Assembly: GCA_934636305.1 (NCBI GenBank)
Contig: CAKUAM010000009.1
Coordinates: 1-43,306, forward strand
Direction: 5' to 3'
Origin: an uncultured Oscillospiraceae bacterium
GTDB lineage: Bacteria; Bacillota; Clostridia; Oscillospirales; Oscillospiraceae
Length of the DNA: 43,306 nt
The stretch's first letter is position 1, and the number at the start of each line of letters is the position of its first letter. This document shows positions 1 through 7,289 of this stretch, piece after piece. Made by a program: the position numbers and the translations under genes. The notes under the pieces were generated by a model that was given only the letters and a program-made list of their open reading frames with translations, made no database searches and was not told where the DNA came from.

Positions 1-1059
1 GGCGGCTTTTTGCAGGAGGCCGGCATCCAGATCACGGAGATGAACTCCGGCTGCATCTGCTGCTCGCTGGTGGGCGACTTCGGCCGCGCACTCAAGAAGG
101 TCATTGACGAGTACGCACCGGATCGTATTCTCATCGAGCCGTCCGGCGTAGGCAAGCTGTCCGATGTTATCGGGGCCGTGCGGAAGGTCACATCCGACGA
201 GGTGCAGCTGGGCAATTTTGTGACGGTTGCGGACGCAACGAAGTGCAAGATGTATATGAAGAACTTCGGCGAGTTCTATAACAATCAGATTGAAACAGCC
301 AATACCATCATTCTCAGCCGGACAGACGGCATGAGTGAGCAGAAGCTTGACCAGTGCGTCAATATGATCCGCGAGCACAACAAGGACGCCATCATCGTTA
401 CGACGCCCTGGACAGAGCTGACCGGTGAACAGCTGATGGAGGCCATGGACCACCGCAGCACCATTGCACTGGAGCTGGAAAAGCTGGAGGAGGAAGCGCA
501 TCACCATCATCACGACCACGATGATGACGACGAGTGTGACGATCCGGAGTGCTCCTGCCACCATCACCATCATGATGACGACGAGGATGAGCATGAGCAC
601 CACCATCATCACCACGATGATGACGAGGATGAGCACGAACATCACCACCATCATCATGACGAGGACGACGAGTGTGACGATCCGGAATGCTCCTGCCACC
701 ATCACCACGACGATGATGACGGGGACGAGCATGAACACCACCATCATCACCATCACCACGGCCATGACGCCGACGAGGTATTCATCAGCTGGGGCGAGGA
801 AACGCACAAGAAGTTCACCAAGGATGAGATTGCGCGGATCCTGAAGGCGTTGGAGGATGCCGAAACATATGGCATCGTTCTGCGTGCCAAGGGCTATGTT
901 GCCAATGCCGGGGGTGAGAAGTGGATCCACTTTGACTATGTCCCGGGCGAGCCGGATATCCGTGATGGCGGCGCAATGGTTACGGGCCGCATCTGCGTGA
1001 TCGGCTCGAAGCTCAACGAGAGCGCAGTGGCCAAGCTCTTTGGCGTAGAAAAGCAGTAA
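1..1059 (+). CDS. CobW/G3E-family metal GTPase, 5' end missing, His/Asp-rich insert
   Basis: The reading frame is open from the first base, so the gene starts upstream of the window and the N-terminal Walker A loop is missing. About 352 residues are visible. The motif GCICCSL (near bases 49-69) is the CxCC metal site typical of G3E GTPases of the CobW/ZNG1 type, which deliver metal to target enzymes using GTP. It is followed by EPSGVGK and by LSRTDG, which stands where NKxD usually lies. A long insert of His and Asp with two Cys-containing DDPECSC blocks separates the GTPase part from the CobW C-terminal domain (from about base 780). His-rich inserts in this family bind Zn, Co or Ni. The gene ends 13 bases before a second GTPase gene, so the two are probably co-transcribed. 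Family is confident; the metal is not known. Confidence 0.9.
   Translation, partial: GGFLQEAGIQITEMNSGCICCSLVGDFGRALKKVIDEYAPDRILIEPSGVGKLSDVIGAVRKVTSDEVQLGNFVTVADATKCKMYMKNFGEFYNNQIETANTIILSRTDGMSEQKLDQCVNMIREHNKDAIIVTTPWTELTGEQLMEAMDHRSTIALELEKLEEEAHHHHHDHDDDDECDDPECSCHHHHHDDDEDEHEHHHHHHDDDEDEHEHHHHHHDEDDECDDPECSCHHHHDDDDGDEHEHHHHHHHHGHDADEVFISWGEETHKKFTKDEIARILKALEDAETYGIVLRAKGYVANAGGEKWIHFDYVPGEPDIRDGGAMVTGRICVIGSKLNESAVAKLFGVEKQ
499..765 (+). repeat. In-frame His/Asp/Cys-rich repeat tract inside the CobW-like gene
   Basis: About 89 codons consist almost only of His, Asp and Glu, with runs of up to eight His. A block encoding DDECDDPECSC occurs twice, beginning near base 526 and again near base 664. 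The two copies are 138 bases (46 codons) apart and nearly identical at DNA level, so the tract grew by tandem duplication. The expected role is metal storage or capture. Confidence 0.85.
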
Positions 1060-1072
1060 GGAGGGCCAGCAA

Positions 1073-2017
1073 ATGCCGATGCCCGATATCCCCATGTATG
1101 TCTTTACCGGCTTTCTGGAATCCGGCAAGACAAAATTTATCCAGGAAACGCTGGAGGATGAGCGCTTCAACACCGGTGAGCGCACGCTGCTGCTTGTCTT
1201 TGAGGAAGGCGAGGAGGAATACGACGTCTCCACCTATCCGCATAAAGAGGTCTATGAGCAGGTCCTGGCGTATGAGGATCTGAGCCCGGAGATGCTGACG
1301 CAGCTGCAGAAGAAATACCGCGCAGAGCGCGTTGTCGTTGAGCTCAACGGCATGCATCTGGCCTCAGACTTTTACCTCAAGACACCGGATCATTGGAAAA
1401 TTGCGCAAGAGGTCATGTTTGCCGACGCCACCACATTCTTCAGCTATAACGCAAACATGCGCCAGCTGGTGGTGGACAAGCTGACCGGGGCAGAGCTTCT
1501 GGTTCTCAACCGCATGGCGCCTGGCACGGACATCATGCCCTACCACAAGATTGCGCGCGCGGTCAACCGCAAGATCGACATTCTTTATGAGTATACAGAC
1601 GGCACCACGCATTATGACGATATTGCCGATCCGCTGCCGTTCGACCTGAACGCGCCCGTGATTGAGGTTCATGACGAGGATTACGCCCTGTTCTACCGTG
1701 ATATCACAGAAGAGCCCAAGAAGTATGCCGGCAAGACCGTGCGCTTCAAGGGACAGGTTGCCCGGCTGCGCCGGGAAAAAGAGGGCATGTTTGCCCCCGG
1801 CCGCTTTGTGATGACATGCTGCGAGGCCGATATCACGTTTATGGGTCTGCCGTGCAAATTTGCCGGCGCTGCCGGCCTTGCCGCACGCAGCTGGGTTACG
1901 GTGACGGCAACGGTCGAGGTCAAGTACCATACGCTTTACAAGGGTGTCGGACCGATCCTGACGGCTGTGAATGTTCAGCCGGCGGAGCCGGCCGAGCAGA
2001 CGGTCGCAACCTTCTGA
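1073..2017 (+). CDS. CobW-like P-loop GTPase with C-terminal YcgQ/DUF1980-like domain
   Basis: A 314-residue protein. The start is set by AAGGAGG just upstream of the ATG. The N-terminus has a G3E-type Walker A loop, GFLESGKT (residues 13-20), and a weak G3E-like core follows to about residue 180. The family's CxCC metal motif is absent; the equivalent stretch reads FEEGEEEY. From about residue 218 the protein changes to an OB-like segment with RFVMTCCEAD, which resembles the C-terminal part of the YcgQ/TIGR03943 proteins that pair with YcgR permeases. The combination suggests a partner of the upstream metal GTPase, perhaps handing metal to a membrane permease, but that is inference. It follows the first GTPase gene by 13 bases and is closed by a strong terminator. 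Confidence 0.8.
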   Translation: MPMPDIPMYVFTGFLESGKTKFIQETLEDERFNTGERTLLLVFEEGEEEYDVSTYPHKEVYEQVLAYEDLSPEMLTQLQKKYRAERVVVELNGMHLASDFYLKTPDHWKIAQEVMFADATTFFSYNANMRQLVVDKLTGAELLVLNRMAPGTDIMPYHKIARAVNRKIDILYEYTDGTTHYDDIADPLPFDLNAPVIEVHDEDYALFYRDITEEPKKYAGKTVRFKGQVARLRREKEGMFAPGRFVMTCCEADITFMGLPCKFAGAAGLAARSWVTVTATVEVKYHTLYKGVGPILTAVNVQPAEPAEQTVATF

Positions 2018-2024
2018 ATATGCC

Positions 2025-2067
2025 AATCCCCGGTTTTCGGACGATACCGAAAACCGGGGATTTTTTT
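2025..2067 (+). terminator. Intrinsic terminator after the GTPase pair
   Basis: A 16-bp near-perfect stem (2025-2040 with 2047-2062) has a 6-base loop and runs into seven T. It ends the plus-strand GTPase pair just before the convergent ABC exporter gene. Confidence 0.9.
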
Positions 2068-2069
2068 CG

Positions 2070-3827
2070 TCACAGGCATTCCTGCAGCAAATTCTGCGTG
2101 CGGCAAAGGCTCGCATAAATGCCGTTCTGCTGCAGAAGCTGCTCATTCGTGCCGCGCTCAGCAATGCGTCCGTCCGCAATGACGACAATCTCTGCCGCGG
2201 CCCGGATTGTCGACAGACGGTGGGCGATGATAAGCGTCGTCCGGTTCTTGGCCAGCTCGTCAAATGCGTGCTGGATCTTCGCCTCTGTGAGAGAGTCCAG
2301 CGCGCTTGTCGCCTCGTCAAGAATCAGAATGGGCGGATTTTTGAGGAAAATGCGCGCGATGGAGATGCGCTGCTTCTGCCCGCCCGAAAGGAGCGTTCCG
2401 CGTTCCCCGACATACGTGTCAAAGCCGTCCGGCATGGCCATAATGTCGTCATAGATTTCCGCGCGTCTGGCCGCGTCCACAATCTCCTCCATGGTTGCAT
2501 CCGGCTTGCCGTAGCGGATGTTTTCCAGAATCGAGTCAGCAAAGAGGAACACATCCTGCTGCACGATGCCGATCTTGCGCCGCAGGCTCGTCTGCGTGAC
2601 GTCGCGCACATCCAGCCCATCAATGGTGATCGCGCCCGAGGAAACATCGTAAAACCGGGGGATGAGCTGGCAGAGCGTGCTCTTGCCGCCGCCGGACGGG
2701 CCAACAACCGCGACTGTTTTGCCGGCGGGAATATCCAGGGACACGTCATGCAGCACGTCAAGCTCCCCTTCATAGGCAAAGCTGACATTGTGGATGCCAA
2801 TCTCCCCGCGAACCGCAGACAGCTCCTTGGCGTCCGGCTTGTCCTGCAGCGCCGGCTCGGTGCGCATGATCTCCAGGAATCTGCCGAAGCCGGCCGTGCC
2901 GTTGGCAAACAGCTCAGAGAAGTTGGCAAGCTTGCGGATGGGGTTGACAAAGGATGTGATATACAGCGTAAAGGTCAGAAGATCCACGGTATCCATGGAG
3001 CCGCGCATAATGAGCGCACCACCCACCGTGATAACCGCAACGGACATGGCGCTCATAAAAAATTCCATGACGCCCTGAAAAATGCCCATTTCCTTGTGGA
3101 ACATTTTCTTGGAGGTCTTATAAATATCGTTGGAGTGGCGGAACTTGTCCTCCTCCACCCATTCGTTGGCGAAGGCTTTGGCTGTGCGCATGCCGGACAG
3201 CGAGGACTCAATGTCGGCATTGATGGTGCCGGTCTTGCGCTTGACGCGGCTGGATGCCTCCCGCATGGCCTTGCGCCGGGAGAAGATCACGGCGACAAAG
3301 ACCGGGATCAGCACGGCGACCACCAGCGTCAGCCGCCATTCGATGGTTGCCATCACAGTGAGCGCGCCCACAATTGTCACTGCGGAAATAAACAGATCCT
3401 CCGGGCCGTGATGGGCAAGCTCCGTGATCTCAAACAGATCGGTCGTCATCCGGCTCATCAGCTGACCGGTGCGGTTGCGGTCAAAAAACTCGAAGCCCAG
3501 ATCCTGCATATGCTTGAACAGAACCTCACGGATATCCGCCTCTACCCGGATGCCGAAGGTATGTCCCCAATAGGTAATAATGTAATACAGCACAGAGCGC
3601 AGCGCATAGGCCGCCAGAATCATCCCCATCAGGGTAAAAAACGTCTGATAGGCATTCTGCGGCAGCAGCGTGCGCATGGCATAGCGTGAGAGAATCGGGT
3701 AGGCCAGATCGACAAGCGCCACCACGAGCGCACAGACCATATCCAGGAAAAACAGCCCGCGATGCGGCTTAAAAAAGGACAGGAAAATGGAAAAGCCGGA
3801 TTTTTGTTGGTATTGTTTCGTTGTCAT
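2070..3827 (-). CDS. ABC exporter, fused membrane and ATPase domains (MsbA/BmrA-like)
   Basis: A 585-residue half-transporter expected to work as a homodimer or heterodimer in the membrane. The N-terminal 300 or so residues form a type-1 exporter transmembrane domain with six hydrophobic segments. The C-terminal ATPase has Walker A GPSGGGKST, signature LSGGQKQR, Walker B ILILDEATSALD and the switch motif IIAHRLSTI, so it should be catalytically competent. The length is normal for the family. Substrates of such exporters (lipids, drugs, peptides) cannot be read from sequence. The gene stands alone on the minus strand, with its own consensus promoter at 3875-3903, divergent from the pseudouridine synthase gene. 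Confidence 0.93.
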   Translation of the reverse strand: MTTKQYQQKSGFSIFLSFFKPHRGLFFLDMVCALVVALVDLAYPILSRYAMRTLLPQNAYQTFFTLMGMILAAYALRSVLYYIITYWGHTFGIRVEADIREVLFKHMQDLGFEFFDRNRTGQLMSRMTTDLFEITELAHHGPEDLFISAVTIVGALTVMATIEWRLTLVVAVLIPVFVAVIFSRRKAMREASSRVKRKTGTINADIESSLSGMRTAKAFANEWVEEDKFRHSNDIYKTSKKMFHKEMGIFQGVMEFFMSAMSVAVITVGGALIMRGSMDTVDLLTFTLYITSFVNPIRKLANFSELFANGTAGFGRFLEIMRTEPALQDKPDAKELSAVRGEIGIHNVSFAYEGELDVLHDVSLDIPAGKTVAVVGPSGGGKSTLCQLIPRFYDVSSGAITIDGLDVRDVTQTSLRRKIGIVQQDVFLFADSILENIRYGKPDATMEEIVDAARRAEIYDDIMAMPDGFDTYVGERGTLLSGGQKQRISIARIFLKNPPILILDEATSALDSLTEAKIQHAFDELAKNRTTLIIAHRLSTIRAAAEIVVIADGRIAERGTNEQLLQQNGIYASLCRTQNLLQECL

Positions 3828-3874
3828 GTCGGATCTCCGTTTCTTGGTGTCGGTTGGCTGCGTGATTCCCCCTT

Positions 3875-3903
3875 ATTATATCGGGCCGGTCCGCCGATTG
3901 CAA
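3875..3903 (-). promoter_or_regulatory. Sigma-A promoter for the ABC exporter
   Basis: On the minus strand TTGCAA (3898-3903) and TATAAT (3875-3880) are separated by 17 bases, about 50 bases before the start codon. Confidence 0.75.
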
Positions 3904-3907
3904 GCAG

Positions 3908-3936
3908 TTGCACACGGAAGGATTTGCTGTTAAAAT
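3908..3936 (+). promoter_or_regulatory. Probable sigma-A promoter for the pseudouridine synthase
   Basis: TTGCAC (3908-3913), a 17-base spacer and TAAAAT (3931-3936), preceded by a TGn extended -10. It lies back-to-back with the exporter promoter. Confidence 0.6.
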
Positions 3937-3963
3937 AGGAGCAAACTTGAGAGGAGGAGGCCT

Positions 3964-4611
3964 ATGATTCCGCTTCTGAAGCAGACACCGGAGCTTGCTG
4001 TCTGCGTCAAGCCGGCGGGCATTGCCGCGCAGGGGCAGGCACCGGATGCCATGCCGCAGCTGCTTGGCGCGCAGCTGGGCTGCACGATATTTCCGGTGCA
4101 CCGGCTGGATCAGGCCGTCGGCGGCGTGATGGTTTACGCAAAGACCGCGCAGGAGGCGGCGCGCCTGACGGCGCTGATTGCGCAGGGTACGCTGGAGAAA
4201 ACGTACCTTGCTGTTTTAACCGGCTGTCCGGCAGAAAAAACAGGCGTGCTGGAGGATTTATTATTCCACGACCGATATAAAAATAAAACCTATGTTGTGC
4301 GCAGAAAGCGCGGCGGCGTCAAGCAGGCGCGGCTGGCCTATGAGATCCTGGCGCAGCAGGCCGGGTACACTCTGGCACGGATCCGGCTGGAAACGGGACG
4401 CACGCACCAGATCCGCGTACAGTTTGCCTCCCGTGGCTTTCCGCTGGTGGGCGACGGAAAATACGGCAGCCGGGATAACCGCTGCGCCTGCGCGCTGTGG
4501 TCATACGAGCTGCGCATACCAATGAAGGATGGCAGCACGCAGGCATTTTCGGCCCTGCCGGATATGCAGCAGTATCCATGGCAGCTGTTTGCGCAGGTAC
4601 CCGGCAAATAA
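3964..4611 (+). CDS. RluA-family RNA pseudouridine synthase
   Basis: A 215-residue cytoplasmic enzyme that isomerises uridine to pseudouridine in rRNA or tRNA. HRLDQ (residues 46-50) is the RluA catalytic motif, with Asp49 as the nucleophile. VKPAGI near residue 16 and GRTHQIRVQF near residue 145 are the other hallmark motifs. There is no S4 RNA-binding domain at the N-terminus, and the protein is short for the family, resembling the compact RluA/RluC-core type. GAGGAGG sits just before the ATG. The target base cannot be predicted. Confidence 0.9.
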   Translation: MIPLLKQTPELAVCVKPAGIAAQGQAPDAMPQLLGAQLGCTIFPVHRLDQAVGGVMVYAKTAQEAARLTALIAQGTLEKTYLAVLTGCPAEKTGVLEDLLFHDRYKNKTYVVRRKRGGVKQARLAYEILAQQAGYTLARIRLETGRTHQIRVQFASRGFPLVGDGKYGSRDNRCACALWSYELRIPMKDGSTQAFSALPDMQQYPWQLFAQVPGK

Positions 4612-4640
4612 CCCACGGCGCATTTGGGCGGTTTTGTGCC

Positions 4641-4669
4641 TTGCGCATGGAACATACATGATGTAGAAT
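4641..4669 (+). promoter_or_regulatory. Probable sigma-A promoter for the dNK-murI pair
   Basis: TTGCGC (4641-4646), 17 bases, then TAGAAT (4664-4669), 46 bases before the kinase start. Confidence 0.55.
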
Positions 4670-4715
4670 AGGAAGGCATTTGCGCAGAGCAAGATAAGAG
4701 AAAGGGGCGCCGAAT

Positions 4716-5312
4716 ATGAAATATGTGGCGATCTGCGGCACGGTCGGCGCCGGAAAGACCACACTTCTGCAGCGGCTGATGGACGCGCTTGGCCCACGGG
4801 CAGCCTGCCACGAGGAACGTCCGCAGGACAATCCCTTTATCAGTGACTACTATGCGGACTCCAAACGGTGGTCGTTCCACTCGCAGGTAAGCTTTCTGTC
4901 GTTATACTTTGATGATCCCGGATGGCAGCCACACACTGCCGCCGACACGGAGTTTTTCTTTTTTGACCGTGCCTTTTCTGAAAACCTGGTAATTGCACGC
5001 TACCGGCTCGGCCAGCAGGATCTGACAGCAGAGGAATTTGGAACTCTTGAGAAGCTGACAGACGGCATCGCCTCCCTGATGCCGCGCATCGATAAATATC
5101 TGTATCTGGACTGCTCGATTGCCACCATTCTGGAGCATATCCGCGCCCGTGGCCGCGACTATGAGGATGATCTGGATCTGATGTACGTTTATGAGCTGAA
5201 ACGGCTGTATGACACATGGTGCAAAACGCTGCCGCCGGAGCGCACGATGGTCATCAATATGGATGACGGAGAATATGACCTGCAGCGGATCGTCCGGTTT
5301 CTGGAGCAATGA
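4716..5312 (+). CDS. Deoxynucleoside kinase (dGuo/dAdo kinase family)
   Basis: A 198-residue P-loop kinase of the dNK family, which phosphorylates deoxynucleosides in the salvage pathway. The N-terminal loop GTVGAGKTT (residues 8-16) is the Walker A motif. DRAFSEN replaces the family's usual E-R-S motif, and an Arg-rich lid region, RARGRDYEDD, is present near residue 143. AGAAAGGGG precedes the ATG. The stop codon overlaps an ATG of the next frame. The base specificity cannot be assigned from the sequence. Confidence 0.82.
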   Translation: MKYVAICGTVGAGKTTLLQRLMDALGPRAACHEERPQDNPFISDYYADSKRWSFHSQVSFLSLYFDDPGWQPHTAADTEFFFFDRAFSENLVIARYRLGQQDLTAEEFGTLEKLTDGIASLMPRIDKYLYLDCSIATILEHIRARGRDYEDDLDLMYVYELKRLYDTWCKTLPPERTMVINMDDGEYDLQRIVRFLEQ

Positions 5313-5344
5313 TGCGCGCAGGCGCAGAAAGGGGTTCGTTTGGG

Positions 5345-6127
5345 ATGCAGGCACAGGATCGGCCGATTGCATTTTTTGATTCCGGCCTTGGCGGCATCAG
5401 TGTGCTGCGCGAGACGGTGCGACTGATGCCGCAGGAAAACTATTTATATTATGGAGACTCCCTGCATGCGCCCTACGGGGTCAAGCCGGAGGCGGAGATC
5501 CGCCGCCTGACATCCTGCGCAGCAGAAAAGCTGGTTGCCGCCGGAGCAAAGGCAATTGTCGTTGCCTGCAACACGGCGACCTCTGCGGCAATTTGCCTTT
5601 TGCGGGAGCAGTATCCCGAGCTGCCGGTCATCGGGACAGAGCCGGCGCTGAAGCCGGCGGTCGAGCAATTTCCGGGTGGCCGGATCCTGGTCATGGCAAC
5701 GGCTATGACCATCCAGCAGGAAAAGTTCCGGGCGCTCAAGCGGCAGTACGATGCGCAGGCACAGATTCTTCCCGTGCCATGCGTCGGACTTATGGAATAT
5801 GTGGAGCGCGGGGAGCTGCGTAGCAAGGCCGTGATGGAGTATCTTGCGCAGAAGCTCGATCCCTATCTGCAGCAGCCAGTTGATGCAATCGTGCTTGGCT
5901 GTACGCATTATCCCTTCCTGACCGGAGCCATCCGCACAGTTGTCGGCCCGGGACCGGAAATTCTGGACGGCAGCCACGGCGTGGCGCTGCAGCTGCAGCG
6001 CAGACTCCGGCAAATGGGAACGCTGCGCGAGGAGGATCTTCCCGGGCATGTAGCGTTCCAGAACTCCCTCGACGAGCCGGAGATTCTGGCGCGCAGCCGG
6101 ATGCTGCTGGCGTATAAAGATATTTAA
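5345..6127 (+). CDS. murI: Glutamate racemase
   Basis: Converts L-glutamate to D-glutamate for peptidoglycan. With a start at 5345 it has 260 residues. The catalytic pair Cys75 (VVACNTATS) and Cys186 (LGCTHYPF) and the N-terminal FDSGLGG with Asp12 are all present. The frame is open from 5309, where ATG overlaps the kinase stop. The start at 5345 is preferred because AAAGGGG (5328-5334) lies 10 bases upstream and because family members begin just before the FDSGLGG motif. The gene is probably co-transcribed with the kinase and ends at a terminator. Confidence 0.93.
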   Translation: MQAQDRPIAFFDSGLGGISVLRETVRLMPQENYLYYGDSLHAPYGVKPEAEIRRLTSCAAEKLVAAGAKAIVVACNTATSAAICLLREQYPELPVIGTEPALKPAVEQFPGGRILVMATAMTIQQEKFRALKRQYDAQAQILPVPCVGLMEYVERGELRSKAVMEYLAQKLDPYLQQPVDAIVLGCTHYPFLTGAIRTVVGPGPEILDGSHGVALQLQRRLRQMGTLREEDLPGHVAFQNSLDEPEILARSRMLLAYKDI

Positions 6128-6131
6128 TCAG

Positions 6132-6160
6132 GCTGCGTGCCAAAGGCACGCGGCTTTTTT
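6132..6160 (+). terminator. Intrinsic terminator after murI
   Basis: A 10-bp GC-rich stem with one G-U pair (6132-6141 with 6145-6154) and an AAA loop is followed by six T. Confidence 0.85.
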
Positions 6161-6227
6161 ATGATGTCATATCCCCCAGGGTGCATCTGAAAACGCTGAA
6201 TTTTTTTAAAAAAATCAGAAATTCTCC

Positions 6228-6256
6228 TTACACTTTTCTGCGATTTCTGCTATACT
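6228..6256 (+). promoter_or_regulatory. Sigma-A promoter for the CarD-like gene
   Basis: TTACAC (6228-6233), a 17-base spacer and TATACT (6251-6256), with TGC directly before the -10 (extended -10). Confidence 0.75.
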
Positions 6257-6302
6257 ACAACTGTAAGAAGTTGCAGATATTTTTAAAAAAAGGAGGATGT
6301 CC

Positions 6303-6812
6303 ATGTTTTCTGTTGGCGAATATATTGTTTACGGCGTAGAAGGCGTCTGCGAGGTTGAGGCTGCAGGCAGAATGAAAGTTTCCGGTTTGGATAAAAACCG
6401 CGAGTATTACCGGCTGCGCCCGTACTACCACGGCGGAACGATTTATACGCCGGTCGACGGGAAGGCCGTGATGCGGCCTGTCATCACGCGGGCGGAGCTG
6501 GAACGGCTTTTGCCGCAGCTGCAGCAGCTGCGACCCTTTGATGATGTCCCGGACGATCTCCGCGCGGCAGGAGATTATTACCGCGGCATTCTCGCCGGGC
6601 ATGACTGCCGCCTGCTGCTGCGGCTGTGCCGGACGCTCCACGAAAAGCAGAAACGGCTTGCCTCCAGCCGGAAAAACGTCAGCTCAACGGAGCTGCGCAG
6701 CTGGAAAATGGCAGAGGAAATGCTTTACGGGGAATTTGGCTTTGTGCTTGGGCTCCGCCCGTCAGAGGTCAGGGAGTTCCTTGCCCAGCACATGGAACCA
6801 GCGCTGGCATAA
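6303..6812 (+). CDS. CarD-family transcription regulator
   Basis: A 169-residue cytoplasmic protein. The first 60 or so residues (MFSVGEYIVYG, then a beta-rich segment ending TPVDGK) match the CarD/TRCF RNA-polymerase-interacting domain, which binds the RNAP beta subunit and stabilises open promoter complexes. The rest is predicted helical, as in CarD. An ATG at 6297 directly abuts GGAGG (6292-6296), too close to be used, so the start is the ATG at 6303, which also gives the usual family N-terminus. It is a single gene with its own promoter and terminator. Confidence 0.85.
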   Translation: MFSVGEYIVYGVEGVCEVEAAGRMKVSGLDKNREYYRLRPYYHGGTIYTPVDGKAVMRPVITRAELERLLPQLQQLRPFDDVPDDLRAAGDYYRGILAGHDCRLLLRLCRTLHEKQKRLASSRKNVSSTELRSWKMAEEMLYGEFGFVLGLRPSEVREFLAQHMEPALA

Positions 6813-6850
6813 TTGTGTGGAGCAGAAAACAGGTATCTGAAATACGAAAG

Positions 6851-6884
6851 AAGCGGTGTTGCATAAAGCAGCGCCGCTTTTTTT
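6851..6884 (+). terminator. Intrinsic terminator after the CarD-like gene
   Basis: A 12-bp stem (6851-6862 with 6868-6879, two G-U pairs) and a 5-base loop are followed by a T run. It insulates the next promoter. Confidence 0.85.
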
Positions 6885-6909
6885 ATGTCAAATTGTCAGC
6901 TTTGCAGCA

Positions 6910-6937
6910 TTGACAAGTTTCGCGTCCGTGCTATAAT
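6910..6937 (+). promoter_or_regulatory. Consensus sigma-A promoter of the cobalamin operon
   Basis: Perfect TTGACA (6910-6915), a 16-base spacer and perfect TATAAT (6932-6937) preceded by TGC. Transcription should start near 6944, about 26 bases before the riboswitch P1 stem. Confidence 0.85.
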
Positions 6938-6969
6938 GTTGGCTGTCTGAAAAAAATATAAAATTGTAG

Positions 6970-7123
6970 CATCAGGGTGTCCGCCGCAAGGCGGGTGAAA
7001 AGGGAATCCGGTGTGAATCCGGAGCGATGCAGTCACTGTGTACGGGAGCGGTTGCGTAAAAACCACTGGGAAACCGGGAAGGGCGGAGCCGCAATGAACA
7101 AAGTCAGGAGACCTGCCCTGGTG
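6970..7123 (+). promoter_or_regulatory. Cobalamin riboswitch aptamer
   Basis: Conserved core elements appear in order: GGGAATCCGGTGTGAATCC, a CACTGT block, GGGAAG, GGAGCCGC and AGTCAGGAGACCTGCC. These match the Cobalamin family, with the last being the B12-box. CATCAGGG (6970-6977) pairs with CCCTGGTG (7116-7123) to close an 8-bp P1 stem. It controls the downstream cobalamin operon, expected to be off when B12 is abundant. The region 7124-7220 holds the switching part of the expression platform, including a small hairpin near 7180. Confidence 0.95.
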
Positions 7124-7220
7124 TGGAATCTCAAATCCGCTGTCTACGGGTTGACCTTCCTGCAAGTTTATGTTTCAGCTATGCTCATGCATAGGGAACA
7201 TACGATACGGTTGAGGGGAG

Positions 7221-7247
7221 AACGACTGCGGAAGCGCAGCCGTTTTT
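7221..7247 (+). terminator. Expression-platform terminator of the cobalamin riboswitch
   Basis: A 10-bp stem (7221-7230 with 7235-7244, one G-U pair) and a 4-base loop lead into a T run, 43 bases before the cbiK start. It is the likely OFF-state terminator. Confidence 0.85.
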
Positions 7248-7289
7248 ATATTTCGTTCAGAACAATTTTGAAAAGAGGTATAGATTTCC

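Noticed and set aside
499..765. CRISPR-like or satellite array
   Set aside because: The repetition is codon-based (His and Asp codons) within one open frame, with no spacers of uniform length.
1971..3689. Plus-strand open frame (572 codons) opposite the ABC exporter
   Set aside because: Antisense to a gene with complete ABC motifs, and it reads through the terminator at 2025-2067.
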